From Numida meleagris (Eukaryota; Chordata; Aves; Galliformes; Numididae), in the NCBI RefSeq assembly GCF_002078875.1, contig NC_034410.1, positions 84,727,052 to 84,791,051 on the forward strand: a stretch of DNA of 64,000 nt, in the 5' to 3' direction. A program made the position numbers and the translations under genes. Within the stretch, counting starts at the first letter, position 1; every line of letters starts with the position of its first letter. The notes under the pieces are model-generated. The model saw only the letters and a list, made by a program, of their open reading frames with translations. It searched no databases and had not been told where the DNA came from. Below, piece by piece: positions 47,377 through 60,945 of the stretch.

Positions 47377-48005
47377 AAAACAGAAAGTGAAAAAAGGTGC
47401 AATGAGACAAAAATGAACTCAGAGAAGTTTTGAACTCTGCTTAGTGGTCTTTGTTGCCCGACCCTTGCTTGCAAGGTAAGAGCATAAGAGCAAAATCATC
47501 GTCTGGGGATATGTAGAAGATATGAGAGCAAAGTATTAATATGGCTACAGAAAGTTGTTGCTGATTGATTAACTGACATGTAGAACCAGATCTCCATGGC
47601 AGTGCTTCTCTGTATACCCTGGCACAAGCCTGTAAGAAAGTCTTTTACTTTTTTGCCACCTGTCCTTGCAAATGTTTTCAAGAAGGCAAGGGAACAAAGT
47701 GCCACACAGCCACCAGCATTCACCCCTAGCACCTTGTAAAGGAGATAAAGAAGTGGATGAGGAACTCCTAGCAGCTTCTCTATGACTCGCAGATGTGACA
47801 GCAGGATGTTCACATCAGATAATGGCTGGTTGTACATGTCTTTTATTCTGATGCACCATATAACCCTTGTAGCAAAGCACCAAAAGTGAACTTGTGCTTT
47901 AGGTGAAGTGTGAGGTGGACATTGGGTTGGGGACAGAATCAAATTCCTCAGGAAGACAATGGATATTAGCTTTCTCCGTTGAAAGAATTGTTATTTAGCT
48001 TTACA

Positions 48006-48283
48006 ATTAAAAAATACATTTTTAATATCTCTCAATTTTGAAAATGGTGATAGAAGTTGATTTAGAGGTAGAAATCATATGATTGAACTGGTTTGTTCAC
48101 TTAATTTAATTCTATTACTCCTTGAAGTATCTAAAATATGACAATTCTTCCTGTATTTTGCACCTAATTGTCTTGATTCTTATTTTGGTTTTGATTTGCT
48201 ATTTTTCTTTTTAAGGTATGGTTACTTAAAAGTTCTTTATTTCCCTTGGATTTGCAAGTAATCATAATGGTAATTTGAATAAA
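48006..48283 (+). terminator. Possible polyadenylation signals downstream of the peptide gene
   Basis: ATTAAA at 48006-48011 and AATAAA at 48278-48283 are the nearest clear candidates after the stop codon at 47376, apart from an AATAAA inside the coding sequence at about 47362. In AT-rich DNA such hexamers are common, so this is weak. Confidence 0.15.
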
Positions 48284-49710
48284 GAACTAATTATATTCTT
48301 ATTGATATGATCCTGAGCTTGCATTTTTCCTGATGTTCTTTGAAGAATTAGCCATGTGCACTCTTGACATTTCCAGGGAGGCAATGGCATAAAGTCCCTT
48401 GGAAGAGTTTCAAAACCTGGCCTTTGAATTTTAATTCTGACTGAGGGTAGGAAAGCCCATAGAGGAAGAAACTATTTTAACTGTCCACCCTTATTCCTGA
48501 AGAGTACTAATTAACAAAATGAAATGAAATCTGTGTCTGGTATGGAAAGAATATGAGAGACAATATAATATAAGGGTGTTTTATTAAAATAGTTATGGGC
48601 CAGATTCTACCAATTATTTTGGTGTTCTATTCTGTAATGAGGCTTGATGGCTCTAGTGGGGGCTGGGTACATGTTTTAGGAAAGTCTACAATCTGTTACT
48701 AAGGAATCCTTGCATCTGTACAGATCTCCTTCCTCTGCTTCATTCCTGTAATCTCTGATGGAACAACTTCTTCATTATCAGTATGTGCCCTTTTTTCATG
48801 AGATGTTGCTGTCAAACATGGGGATGATTTCTCACACAGTGGAGCCACGCGTAGTCTACATTGCTAATGAGTGTGTCAGTTTATAAATCTGCACAAAGTA
48901 AACTTCTTGAAGTGGAACTTTGATACCTACGTAAAGTCTTGCAATAACATGGTTACTGCCCTAGTCACTAACACCTAAAAGAGGTGGAAGTCCAAGCACT
49001 TACTCAAGCTGGTGCTCCTCTCTCAGCACCACCAGCAGAAAATGTATGTGGGAGTATGGCTGAAGTATTGTTTGTGAAATATTTTATCACAGCTTTTGTT
49101 CATGAAGTGTGAAAAGAATTCTCTGCTTGTGTTTCCCTTCCTTGGCCAGCAAGTTTATTTGAAAATCCTCATAGAATACTTCTAGAAAAACAATCATCAG
49201 AGACTGTGTTTGCATTAGGACAAATATCATTCAGTTATCTGGTTTCTTTTGGGGAAAAGCATGAAATATGATCAACACATTTGCAACAAATCTATTGGTT
49301 TGGATTATTTAACCTAAAAAATACTATTAACATTTTTAATAATACACTTATTTATTTCCAAACACATAACTGAAAAAAAAATTATCTTTATACAATTTTT
49401 AACCTCTTTCAGCCAATGTTTGTCAGAAGAGCTGGGAGGTATGTGTCATTGAGAAGGGAATTCCAAAATATCCTGCTACAGAAAACTACACAGTAAAAGT
49501 TCAGTGAGAATACATTTCTTCTCTTTCTGGAGGAAATTTGTGAGAAGAGTGTTGCAAGCCTTTAAGATGCTGATTAATATATGTGTCTGCTGAAGAAAAA
49601 AAGTTGCTTGTGAAGTATATTTATTTTTTATAATAACTCTTCTCCAAAATTTGTCTAGCCCTACCTATTTTTTAAAAAGCTTGGTTATTATATTGTTTGC
49701 ATTATTTTGT

Positions 49711-49731
49711 TATTTATTTATTTATTTATTT
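49711..49731. repeat. (ATTT)n microsatellite
   Basis: About five TATT units follow one another. It is a simple repeat. Confidence 0.85.
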
Positions 49732-52700
49732 TCATGAAAAACCTGCCTCACTGGTCTCACTGGCATAAGCAGCAGGAAAATATACGTCAGCTCTGCCTGT
49801 TTTTCTGGGTAACTTTATAGGGGAAAGTGAATGGACGCTCCATTCACTAGTACAGAGTAGTACAGAATCTCCATGTACAAGTTGGCAATACAAGTTTTCA
49901 GAGCTGATTTCTTTCTGTAAGATTAACTTTCTAAGATTATCTGTTCTTTTGCGGTTTTCTTGATTTATTTCTTCCTTTTTTTTCCTTCTTTTTTTTTTTT
50001 TCCTGAAGATGAGAAGCTTTATTCTGAAATCTACTTCCCGCCTTTGCCATGATAACACATAGCAGTATTTTCTTATCTGTTGGATTTTCATTCCTTTCTC
50101 TTAGCTGTTTAAAAAAATATATTCACAACCCTTTTACTCTTAGGACTGACACAGCAGTAGTCTATGCAGCCTCCATAAATACTGTTTATTTTTTATTTCT
50201 TTGTTATGAGTGCTCACCAGATGAATAAATAGTCAGACTGGTGATCACAGCTACGGATGCTGAAGTGACCACAGAACAGTCTTACCACCATTCCGCAATG
50301 AGTAACCTTTCTGAACATTTAATTTCCAATTTCAGTTACACTTCTTTAAACAACTGAGTCAAGTGCAACCCCGGGAGGGAGGGAGGGACTGCCTCTTCCC
50401 TTACCAAGCAAATAAGCATGTTGAGGCAGAAAGGTCTGAAGATCTCAGGGTGTGGTGGAAATAGCATAAACCTGGGAGTGTGCAGCAACTGCAGAGGCAC
50501 TGAGAGACCACAGGAAAGAGCAAGGATCAAAAGGCAAGCTTCTGAGGGGATGAAAATAATGTAAGAGCACCCAGAGGGGATGAAGGCAGAGCTTGCTGCA
50601 ACTCAGAAAGCCTCTCAATTGCCTACCTAGAAGAAAGACACAATGGGCAAGGAGACGGCTGACTGCAGAACTCATTTCCATTCCCATTGTCTTCCCTCAG
50701 TGCTTTGGGTGCATTCAGTGAATGTTTCCTACAATTGTTATTATTATTAATAATATTGATAATAAAAGTGTTAGAAGTCTTTTAGTCTCTTTTACAATCT
50801 CCTTTTCAGAGATGATGGAGGTAGAATCGACACAAAATTTTGGTCAATACAAAGTTCTGTAACAGGAGTATATCTCTTTAATACTGTGTCTGGGTTCTAT
50901 AGATTAACAAGTATCCTACTTAGGCTCAAGACTGAGATCATTTTTGCATTTTTAGGTGCTTTGTCATGTTCAGTTCTTGAATAGTAAGATGATTTGTGAG
51001 TTAGGTTTCTGATTTTCCTCCCAGAATGTATGAAGAATCCTCAAAAATCAAGAAAAGGGGATGGTGATCTTGCTGGGGGACAAGAGAAGTATCTACTGTT
51101 AGTTTTAATGCTGAATAATTTCTGACTTGAGTGCAATCACAGTGTGTTCTATATATAGACATGTTCATTGTCCTTTAAGACAAATAACTCTACAAAATGT
51201 CTTCATTTTACTCTGCTTTACTTTGTTTTACTTTACACTACTTTACTTTAAAAAAGTAGATCTATTGAATTTATTGGCTATTCCTTTCCTGTTCATACTT
51301 CATGAAGGCCAGTGTGTCTGTGTTTGGCATTTTTCTTAAGTTCATGGTATTTTTTTTCTGGTAACAAAACAGTTCTACCTTTCTACTGTTTATGTAACCA
51401 TCTTTCTTTTTGTGGGCTCTTTCAAACCTGTAATGGTTTTAACGATCCTGTGCACTGGCTAACCTGTTCCATTATTATATCATTATTTTGGTTTTGAAGA
51501 CATAATTCTGAGTCTGACACTATGAACCTCATGATATTTTTATGAATTAATTACAATTATCAGTCACAATACTAAGTGCATTGAATAAAGATGATAATGT
51601 TTCTTTACCATACAAAATCTGGTTGAGATCCAGGTTTGTTTCTGTCATTTTTGTGCCATTCTCATACAGACTCCCATGCACATCATATTCAATGCTCAAC
51701 AAAACAGAAATTATTTCTCTTCCAAGTTTTCTCTCACCTCTGTTATTATCATCATGAATTCAAAAAAAAATCTTTATTTTATTTGCATTTTCTGTTTTCC
51801 ATAAAATGTGAAAAGTCACCTCATCCCTTTCAAGAAAAAGAAGAGATTGTTTTTAGCTGTAGCTTACCCAGTGAGCCAGGTGAAGTCATGACAGTATTGT
51901 TTGTCAGACATCCTGTGAATTTTCTAAGAAAATAAAGTTTACTTTACCTTTAGTATCTTCTTTATTTTGTGCGTTTTGATTTATTTTACATTCTGCTCTT
52001 GTGTCTCAGTGACTCAGCTTGTACTTTGGATTGATCTTCCACATTTTTAAAAATATGTTTTTTACTTTTTGTTCCTTCTTTACTTTTAAGAAGCCTGCTT
52101 GTACTTAAGAAGCCAGCTTGCCTTAAGAAAGTCTTGGATATCATCCATTTCCTTCTCTATCAAAGCAACTCATGGCAGACTGTGAAAAAATTGTCCCTTC
52201 TGCTCTCTTGTGTAGTTTTTTATTTGTGGTTCGATTTGTATAAAGGATTCAAAGATTTGTAGACACACGAACACTTTATGTTCTAAGAACAATTTTCTTG
52301 GATTTTATAATAGTACCCTTAATTTTCTTGTAAATCTCCAGTTCTTTCCTTTTGCCTTCAGATCTTTAAAACATAAATCTGCTGCTATTTTTTAGGTTTT
52401 AGTTATTTTTTTGCCCCTACAAAGGTCCTTTAAATAGACAAATATTAAGAAATCTTATTTCTTTAGCAATTAATTCAGCATATTTTTTTTTACTTTCTCT
52501 GTAGTATATGCTGTTTCCCACTCTGATAACTGGCTGCAGATGTCTCTGTATCCCTTTCAGTATTCAAGTGTATTCATTCTTTTTATGTACTTACTTGATT
52601 GTATTTTGTTAGTGAAGAATTAAATTTTTCAATAGAAGATCTTTTTGTTGAAAAAGATACTGTTTCCTCTAGGTCAACCAGTGGTAGTCAGCTGTCCCTT

Positions 52701-53151
52701 CCTGGGAGCTGAGTGTTTTCTGTCAATACTTCATCTTTATGGGAGTTCTTGTTCTAACTCTGTTTTGATTTTCAGCATGTTTATATCTTCTACAACTTTT
52801 CCTGTAGATCAAATAATGTTCTATCAGTTCTGCACATTAAGGCCTTCAAGCTCAAGCTGGCATTTTTCCGCCTTCCAGTTCAGTCATGCTACATCTGAAG
52901 AAACAATATGAAGCTCTTTAGCACTCTAATTCTGCTACCTCTTTACTTTCATTTGTGAAAAGGTTGAACATACTATTATCAGTGAAGATTGTCTGTTCAG
53001 AGTACAGAGAAACACTGTAGTTTCAGTGTTTTCATGTACCATTCACATGCATGAATTTTACTGAGTGACTTAACCATTATTTAATGCTGAGCTAAGGCCT
53101 TTTTTGAGCAATGCAAACTAAAACACATCTTTTCTTGTGTTGATACAATTG

Positions 53152-53871
53152 ATTAAGAACCACAGATCCACAGGATTTGGAAGGGACATCAGGAGATCAC
53201 CTAGTCCAACCTCCCTGCTAAAACAGGTTCCCTGGTTACACAGGAAAGCTTCCAGCTGGGTTTTGAGTATCTCCAGAGAAGGAGAATCCACAACCTCTCT
53301 GGGCAGCCTGTTCCTGTGCTCTGTCACCTTCAAAGTAAATGATTTGTTTCTCATCTTTGTATGGAACTTCCAATGTTCCAGTTTTTGTGCCCATTGCCCC
53401 TTGTCCTGTTGCTGGGCACTGCTGAAAAGAGCCTGGCCCCATCTGCTTTGAGTCCTGCCCTTAAGATATATATGAGTATTGATAAGATCCTCTCTCAGTC
53501 TTCTCTTCTCCAGGCGGAACAGTCCCAGGTCTCTCATCCTTTCCTCATAAAGGAGGTGCTCCAGGCCCCTGATCATTTTTCTAGCCCTCCACTGGACTCT
53601 CTCTAGAAGTTCCCTGTCTTTCTTTTACTGAGGAGCCCAGAACTGGACAAAGCACTCCAGACTCACCAGGACAGAGTAGAGGGAGAGGATCACTCCCTCG
53701 ACCTACTGGCCATGCTCTTTTTAATACAGTCCAGGATATCATTAGCCTTCTTGACCAACACAAGGGCACACTGCTGTTTCATGGCCAAGCTGTTGTCCAC
53801 CAGTACCCCCAGGTCCTTCTCTGCACAGCTCATCGCTAGCAGGTCAGCCCCTAACCTGTGCATTAACATAC
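53152..53871 (-). mobile_element. CR1 LINE, 5'-truncated
   Basis: The minus-strand copy has a degraded tail ('aagaaccacagatccacagg'), the 3' UTR and ORF2 C-terminus, and extends upstream to the palm-thumb border ('gttgtccaccagtaccccca', 'caggtccttctctgcacagc'), where it stops. The minus-strand frame 53118-53576 is open and contains MIRGLEHLLYEERMRDLGLF and HRNRLPREVVDSPSLEILKT. The part at 53183-53589 is about 99% identical to the inverted copy at 63239-63631, whereas the outer parts are clearly more diverged. Confidence 0.94.
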
Positions 53872-56800
53872 TAGTGGTTATCTTTTTCTGCAGACTATAT
53901 TATATGGTACTCATTAATGTGATTTTCATTTTCTAGTTCATTGTTCCTGAGCACATTACTAGATTAACTTGTTCCAAATATTCAAGTTCAGAGATCGTTG
54001 TGAGGATAAATTTAAAATAACTTTGTAGTATCATGCTTTTCTTGTTTTCCAGATCATTAGAATACAAATGAGCAGTGCTGATCTTGAAACAGGACATTGA
54101 GGTAACTTGATTTCACTCTTTTGCCACCATGGAACTATTTTCTTTTTCCTCTTCTTCCTGCGAATGATGCAATTTTCTGCAACAATATTTACTGTCTTTA
54201 CTGCTACATTATTTACTGTCTTTAGCAATGAGGCCTTTCTTGAAGTCTTTGAGAAAGTTCTAACATACTGTTAGACTGTTCTCCTTTATTCACTGCTTTG
54301 TTCATACTTTACAGCAATTTCAGTGTATATTTATACCCCTACTTGTCCCTCTCCTTATACACACATGTTCTACATTAAGGCATGCCTTACTTCACTCAGC
54401 TGCTTCCTAGCCCCGGTTTCATGCAATTACCTTCAGAAACAGACCATTTCAGCTCTCTTTATTTTCACCTTCACTTCTCTTTTATTTTCACCTGGCCTTC
54501 CCTGACCTGGTCTCAGTGAGGTTATAAGCTGTTCTCAAATTCCATTATTCCAGCCAAGGTTACACCACATCTGGGCATCCACAGTGGGCTATACCTGCTG
54601 TCTTCAATACTGCATGATTGTCTGTTTGTGTTAGGCACCACAGTAAATCTTGTATATTTATGAGTCTGGAAAAGATAAACAGCATGGGAACTAAGATTCA
54701 AGCACTTGCAAAGGTGCAATAACAACATTTTTTTCCCCCACAACCTTATTTCTTCCCCCACAAATATATGGAAACAGAATGATTTTTGAAACATCGCAAA
54801 ATAAAATATTGCACTGATCAAGAGGCTTTAGCAACTTATAAAACCAATTATAAATATATCTGTTAATATAAATATATCTGTTAATAGTATATCAGTTATA
54901 AAATGCCAGCTTTAAATTATTTAAGGATAAACTTAGAATGAATTAACTAAAATATTCAAGAACATTCATGTGGATTTTGGACAACCAGACAACTGCAATT
55001 GTCTTTCAATGAATTTATAAGATTTTTGATATTAAATATGTGCTAGATTATTTTCTTTCTTTTCCTATTTTTTTTCACAGTCCTCTCACTTGAATGAATT
55101 CAGGAGTCACTCAAAAAAAATATTTTTTTTTCCAGTAAGAGTTAAAACAACTTGCCATGCAATGCCAGAAACAGAAAGATCATATTGAATGCACCTCTAA
55201 GAACAGAAGGAAGAAAGAATACTGGGTTTCAGAATCTTTCAGTAAAAGGAAAAATGTATAAAATTTGCTGACAACATCAAGTGGTTTTTTACTGCAGTTG
55301 ATTTTTTTTTGGAGATAGTAGTGCAACAACATTTCATTTGGGCGTGCTCAGTTGTCCATTGGCTTCACTAGCCCCTATCCAATATTATCTGGCAGCAAAA
55401 CTTCAGAAGAGAGTAAAAAGGGAAAAAATGTGTACTAACTGTTGCCCGTTTCTGCTCCCAGCTTCCACAGAAGCATTGAGCCACCACACTTAATGGCCCT
55501 TGATGAACCTCTTTTCCCATGAAGTTGCTTAACTGCATTTTAACTCACATAGACTTTTGAAATGTAAAACATCCTTTAGCAGTGAGTATCAGGTTTGTAG
55601 GGGAGAGGTGACTTCTTTTAAGCTATGTGTACTTGAAAGAAGTACTTGGAAGACATGGAAAAGTTATGCTTCTGAGCAGAGTACAAGAAGAGGCTTTTAC
55701 TTACAGAGAGATACAAATATAAACTTGACATCAAAAGTTAAAAAGATAGTTAACTTTTAGAAACCACACATTTAAGGGAAGTAAGTTGCTACCAGGTAGA
55801 TCAGGAAGACAAGAGGAGCTACTCAAAGATGTACATCTCGATCCACCTTCACTTCCTTTATTTTTTTTCCTTTTGTTTCTTCATTAAAAAAAAAAAAAAG
55901 TGATAAAAACAAAGTCTTTTTACACTGTTATTTACCATTTATTAAACTGTAGTTGGGACAAAATTTTTTCTTCCAGTATCATTTAACTGCAACTGGGGAG
56001 AAGATAATGAACATTGTTCTGCCTTAGCTTGTTTATTGTTATGGAAATATCACGTTCACAGAGCAGTTCGTTGAGTATCCTGTTTATAATTTCTTTCTCA
56101 TCTGGCCTCACTTTTGTGTACAACTCGTTGGATTGGTGATTGTGGTTGATTTGGGGAGATGCTTATATGGATCCTATAATACCCACTTTCCTAAAACCTT
56201 TCCTATAATCAACAGAAGTTACAGCTTGCCAGAATGCCTACCTAGATTTATTGCTGAAACAGACGTATTTCAGAAAGGCTTGCTTCTTAGTCAGTTTCAG
56301 GCCAGTTCATTTTTTTCTCTCTGCTCATTGACCTATGAATGGCTTTTTATACACAACCTATCCTGAAAATTCCCATGGAATTTTTTATAATCTGTGAAAT
56401 ACAAAAGTTTGTACTGTGCAAAGGGATGAAATGACAGAGCAGGATTAAAAAATCCTGATCCATGCATTATTTTGAAATTAAGTCCTTAAATTGGAGGTTG
56501 TTTTTTTTTTTAATAAGGAACTATTAACTTCATCAGGCTTTTTAGAAAACAAAAAACAACTCTGAATGTCTCTCACTCCCCAGAGAAAAAGGAAGAGGTG
56601 GAAATATCAAGTAGAGCAGAGTTACAGCAGAAAGTACCTATGTCTAGCTAGAGTTATTTCCAGATCAAGCCAGCGACATCAGAGGTGTACGTGACCTTGG
56701 CCTGTTTGTGACAACACAGTGTTGGAGTCAGCAGCTTGTACAGACAACAGACAAATAGGCACTAACACTGCTATACTTCACAGAGGGTAAAAGTTGGTCA

Positions 56801-57116
56801 GATGGACTAAGAAATATGAGTACAAAGACAAGCCTGCAGGGCAATCCATCATTTTAGGAACTTCTTCCTCTCCAGCTGGACATGGAAAACCTCTGATGTC
56901 CAATCTCCCAACTACATGTTGCAGTATTTACTTCTGATCTTTCAGCAGGGACCCTAGTTTGCTTTTGTTGCTTCCCAGGACTCATGTTAAATGCCCCCTT
57001 GCTAACCTGCTACTTTTGGGAACTATTTGCCTTCAGTTCCTCAGATAGGAAACAAAGGAACACATGATGAAGAGCCAGAAACAAGAATGGCAGAGGCAGT
57101 CTTGCATTATTATTAC
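53872..57116. other. Anonymous AT-rich DNA, about 3.2 kb
   Basis: No gene was recognised. A perfect 18-bp tandem duplication lies at 54850-54885. Otherwise there are only homopolymer runs and short unsupported frames. Confidence 0.5.
54850..54885. repeat. Perfect 18-bp tandem duplication
   Basis: ATAAATATATCTGTTAAT occurs twice in direct succession with no mismatch. Confidence 0.9.
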
Positions 57117-57336
57117 TGGACATTAGAAAATAGTACTTTTCCAAAAGAGTGGTCAGGCACTGGAATGGGCTGCCCAGGGAGGTGGTGGAGTTGCCAACCC
57201 TGGAGGTGTTCAAGAAACATTTAGATGTTGTGTTGAGGGACATGGTTTAGTGAGAACTACTGGTGATAGGTGGACGTTTGAACTGGATGATCTTGTAGGT
57301 CTTTTCCATCCTTGGTGATTCTATGATTCTATGATT
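57117..57336 (+). mobile_element. CR1 LINE, short 3' fragment
   Basis: This fragment of about 220 bp covers the end of ORF2 ('ctggacattagaaaatagta', 'ctgcccagggaggtggtgga', 'gttcaagaaacatttagatg', stop in GGTTTAGTG) and the 3' UTR, and ends in ATTCTATGATTCTATGATT at 57318-57336. Its wording matches the nested copy at 24324-24942, so the two belong to the same subfamily. The opposite-strand frame is antisense. Confidence 0.95.
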
Positions 57337-60300
57337 ATTTTCTGGCTCCTTTTGGTTCAGCTGCATGGTCTCTACAACAATTAACTGAAGAGTCTCTATT
57401 CCTTCCTCCTTCTAGGAAGAAGGCAGACATCATTTGGTGGATTGATACCACAAAGAAGTGTTGACAAATTATAAATCATTAACAGTGCTTTAGACGATGT
57501 CAAGGGATACATCTGTTTCTTTGTCTTCCCTCCAGCTGTACACCAAATAACCTATAGTTCACGTGAAAAACCACTGGCACAAAATACCTTTGGTTGAATT
57601 TTGAAAAGTAATGAGATGTACTATTATTTAATTTCCTGAGACGGGATGGTGATGAGCAAAGATGAATGTATTACTTACATTTAGCAAGACATAGAAGAGC
57701 AAATAGCAAGTAAGGTAGAAAAACAACTTCCTATTCAAGTGCATGTATTACCAGACTTGAATAAAGAACTGGAAAAAATACAGTGGGTGACAAAAACAAG
57801 GAACTTGTGAATTCTGCAAACTTTGGAACAAGATGAGCATAGTGAATCTGAATCCACAAGAACTTCTGCAGTAGATCACCTCCTGTTTCCCAAGTCTTGC
57901 TGAATCCTAGGCTGCCAAGGTATTGTTTCCAGAGACATGTATGTCTCCCATAAGGTTTTAGAAGACAGTTTCACACGTTGCCTGCTCAGATATCTGATGT
58001 CTAGATTTATCACTCAAGCAACAGGTTTGATGTTTCTGAGTAGGCAGTGTACATCAAGCAAAATGAGATGGGTTGGGCTTCTTTAACCTTTCAGTCCAGA
58101 TAGGAAAGTGTTCACTCTCTTTAGCATGCAATGAGATCATTTTAATTTCAACTCTACCCCTTTTGCTATATCAGAACACATTGACTGAAAGATAAAGCAA
58201 TAAAAATTCTTTATTCCTCCATTTGTCAGATGGGGCATCCCAACAATCTGATGCTTATCAAGAAGCATGCTAGCTGCTAAGATGCTGGCCAATGGCAGAA
58301 AAAATGTTTAAGCTTATGAAAATGTTAAAATAAGAGTTTCTGTTCAATGTTCTCTGTTAGTCAGGCTCAAATATTTAGTCTTCATGTGCATTGCAGGAAA
58401 TTTCCAGTGTTTGAACTATTTTTGTCACATAAAAGTTTTAATATAGTTTATGTTTGGTAGAAAACATGAATATGCACAGAGAATTCTCTGAAGAAAAACG
58501 TGAGCCTGGGACAAAAAGTCATCATGGCTTTTCAGCCAACAGTAGTCTTCCACTTGTTCTATGTGTCAGGCCTTTGCTGTTACACTGGGTGATAAACACT
58601 TGCTTACATCCATCTTGGCTGTGTGAGCAAGCACTCTGACACCTGGGTTGTGCTGTACAGTGCTGAGATTCCTAAGCTGCTTTCACGTGACAGCACCAGA
58701 AGTAACGTGGCTGTATCAGCAAGGCAGAGCAGTGGATCTAGTTGGGTCTTGCATCACATTAGTGATAATTTCTGATTCCAGGACCTAAGATTATGTAGAC
58801 GGTGCTTGCTGCTTGCCTTTCCTTCCTCTATTTGTGTTAATAAATAATCCTGGGTTATACTCTTAAATTTCTCAATTTCTTCATGTTTATACTGATAGTT
58901 CTGAGGAATTGTGGTAGCCTTCTAGGCTCTGACTTATAAAAATAAGTTAATTTCATGTTTTTCGTATAATTTTAAATTTTGCCTTTATAATTAACACTTC
59001 ACCTTCCTTGTTTTCTTGCTAAAATTAACATGCTGTTTTTTGTTTATGTCTTCTTACTCTTAGTATACAATTTTATGTATGTCTCAGGAAAACATCTGCT
59101 TTCCTTGTTCACCAAAACTGATCATCTTTCCTATCTTTACTAAGAGTGGCTGTCATAACCAACTGGGATTGTAGGAATGGCATCTGTACTGGGCAGGTGC
59201 AATGTGCCAATTAAAACATAAACAAACACAAAATGCTTAGATTCACTCAAGCACTTTATTTTTTTTATCAATCCTGAAGTCAATTTGCAATTAATTTAAT
59301 ACTAAAGCAGAAATGACAGATGATCTAATTGTTAATTTGGTACAAGTATAGAAAGACATTAGAGTTCCATTCTGGAGAACTGTTGCAAATAATTACTCAG
59401 GTGTTCAGAACACATTTCATTCCCCCTGCTGTGCAAGGACTTCTGTTCCTGGATTTTCTTTCAGTGGGTCCCCAGAAGTGGGATTAAAAGTAGAAACTTA
59501 ATGATAATGAATTGAATTGTTCACATCTAAAGGGGACTGACTGGCAGGATGCCGAAGACAAAAAGATCCCTGATGATGGTTAAAAAAAACAAAAGTAATT
59601 GGATTACACAAAGATAATAAGATAAACATTCATTAAAATTAGAGTAACAGGCTGTGATTAATGAGCATATACAAGTGCAAGCAATGCATATTCTTTAAGC
59701 ACTGCAAGGCCTACATCCAGTGGTAAAATTAATAATTTTTAATTGTTTAGTAAGTAATTGTTATGCACTTTCCAGTTCAAAAGACCTGAACTAGTTTTTC
59801 CTAACCTGATTTTATCTATGATTACCATGGCGTCATCAAAGGTATTGTAATTGGTAATAAAGTTCAGCCCATCCTTCTTTTAGCTGTAAATTTTGACTTT
59901 AAATTGTTTTGCTTGGGAAATTCATTACCAAACTTTAAGAACTCACTGTAGAAGAAAGTTCTGTTTGTACATTCTGACCTTTCCAAAACAGAAGGAATTT
60001 CATATTTGGAAGTCAAAATGTTTAGAGTTGATGAAAGCAGTTACTTTTGGACACTAGATGTAAACTTTAGCTTTTCCGTTTACATAAGCTGGTTGAGCAA
60101 GATCATAGTAATTGAGAGAATATCTGATGCCTAAAGTAGGAAATAAAAATGATCAAAAACATAGTTTTGAGTTTTGCTTAAGGGTTAAGGACACTTGCGG
60201 TATTTTTGGAAGTTTTCAGGATGTTTTGATAGCTATGGCAAACATAGATGCAGGCCAAAACCATGAAAAACATGAGAAAAGCTAGCTGAAAATTCTCTGC

Positions 60301-60924
60301 CCTCTGGTTCTAAAATCTCTAATAACATTGTTCAAGAGCTCTCAGCTGAGAACAAGAGAACAGTTGTGGTGTCTATATATCTACAATGCTCAGAAACAAG
60401 AACCTTTATAGGGGTGTTATGTTCTTTGTCTTTCATAAGCTTTCTGCCTGAATGATGGCTTAGCAGGTCGCCTATAGGATGCCATACTGCTATATTAGAG
60501 TGTCAAAGATCTCTGTGGGCCTTTGGAAGTATTTCTGAATAGAAAAGTGATTCTTGAAGGGGAAAGCAGTTAGTCTGATAAGAATTAATCAAAATGGTCC
60601 TTTCAAATTTGGAATCCCAGAACAAAAACTCTGGAGAAGAGCATATCCAGTTCTGGTAGTCCTTGGTAAACCTGCCAAATATACTTGATCATGCTGATTA
60701 CTGATGTACTAAGGACTGTAGTCCTAACTGATCGATCCCAGCTAACATATCAGGTGACTGTCAAGTCTTTAACTGCTAGGAATGCTAGCTGTGTTTCGAT
60801 GTCTGTACTGAAGCAGTGGGAAATTTTCAGGTCCTCTACCTAAATTCTGTACTCCTGTGGATGTCTAAAATCAACGATGAGCAATAATGTCAACACTGAC
60901 ATCACTCAGTGTCTTCAATACTAT
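57337..60924. other. Anonymous AT-rich DNA, about 3.6 kb
   Basis: No gene was recognised. A possible conserved segment at 59.5-59.87 kb is listed separately. Confidence 0.5.
59500..59870. promoter_or_regulatory. Possible conserved non-coding element
   Basis: A repeat-free segment is dense in homeodomain cores (GTAATTGGATTA, GTGATTAATGAGC, TTGTAATTGGTAATAA). It contains TGGCGTCA at 59828-59835 (CRE/AP-1-like), directly overlapping ATCAAAGG (TCF/LEF core) at 59835-59842. The motif cores are visible; function is inference. Confidence 0.22.
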
Positions 60925-60945
60925 TGCTCTTTCGTGTGCACATGA

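Larger units (their letters stand above)
47377..53151. other. Anonymous AT-rich DNA, about 5.8 kb
   Basis: No gene was recognised. A 148-codon minus-strand frame at 47496-47942 has no recognisable product. The stretch also contains an (ATTT)n microsatellite at 49711-49731, a T/C-rich tract at 49970-50003, a degenerate TTTAC-rich tract near 51208-51250 and a near-tandem TTAAGAAGCC repeat at about 52087-52125. Confidence 0.5.

Noticed and set aside
47061..47474. 137-codon minus-strand frame over exon B of the peptide gene
   Set aside because: It is the antisense of an A/G-rich coding exon, giving a Phe/Leu/Ser-rich translation without recognisable features.
49732..50091. Lys-rich 119-codon minus-strand frame
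   Set aside because: The KKKKRRKKKEE run is the translation of a T/C-rich low-complexity tract at 49970-50003.
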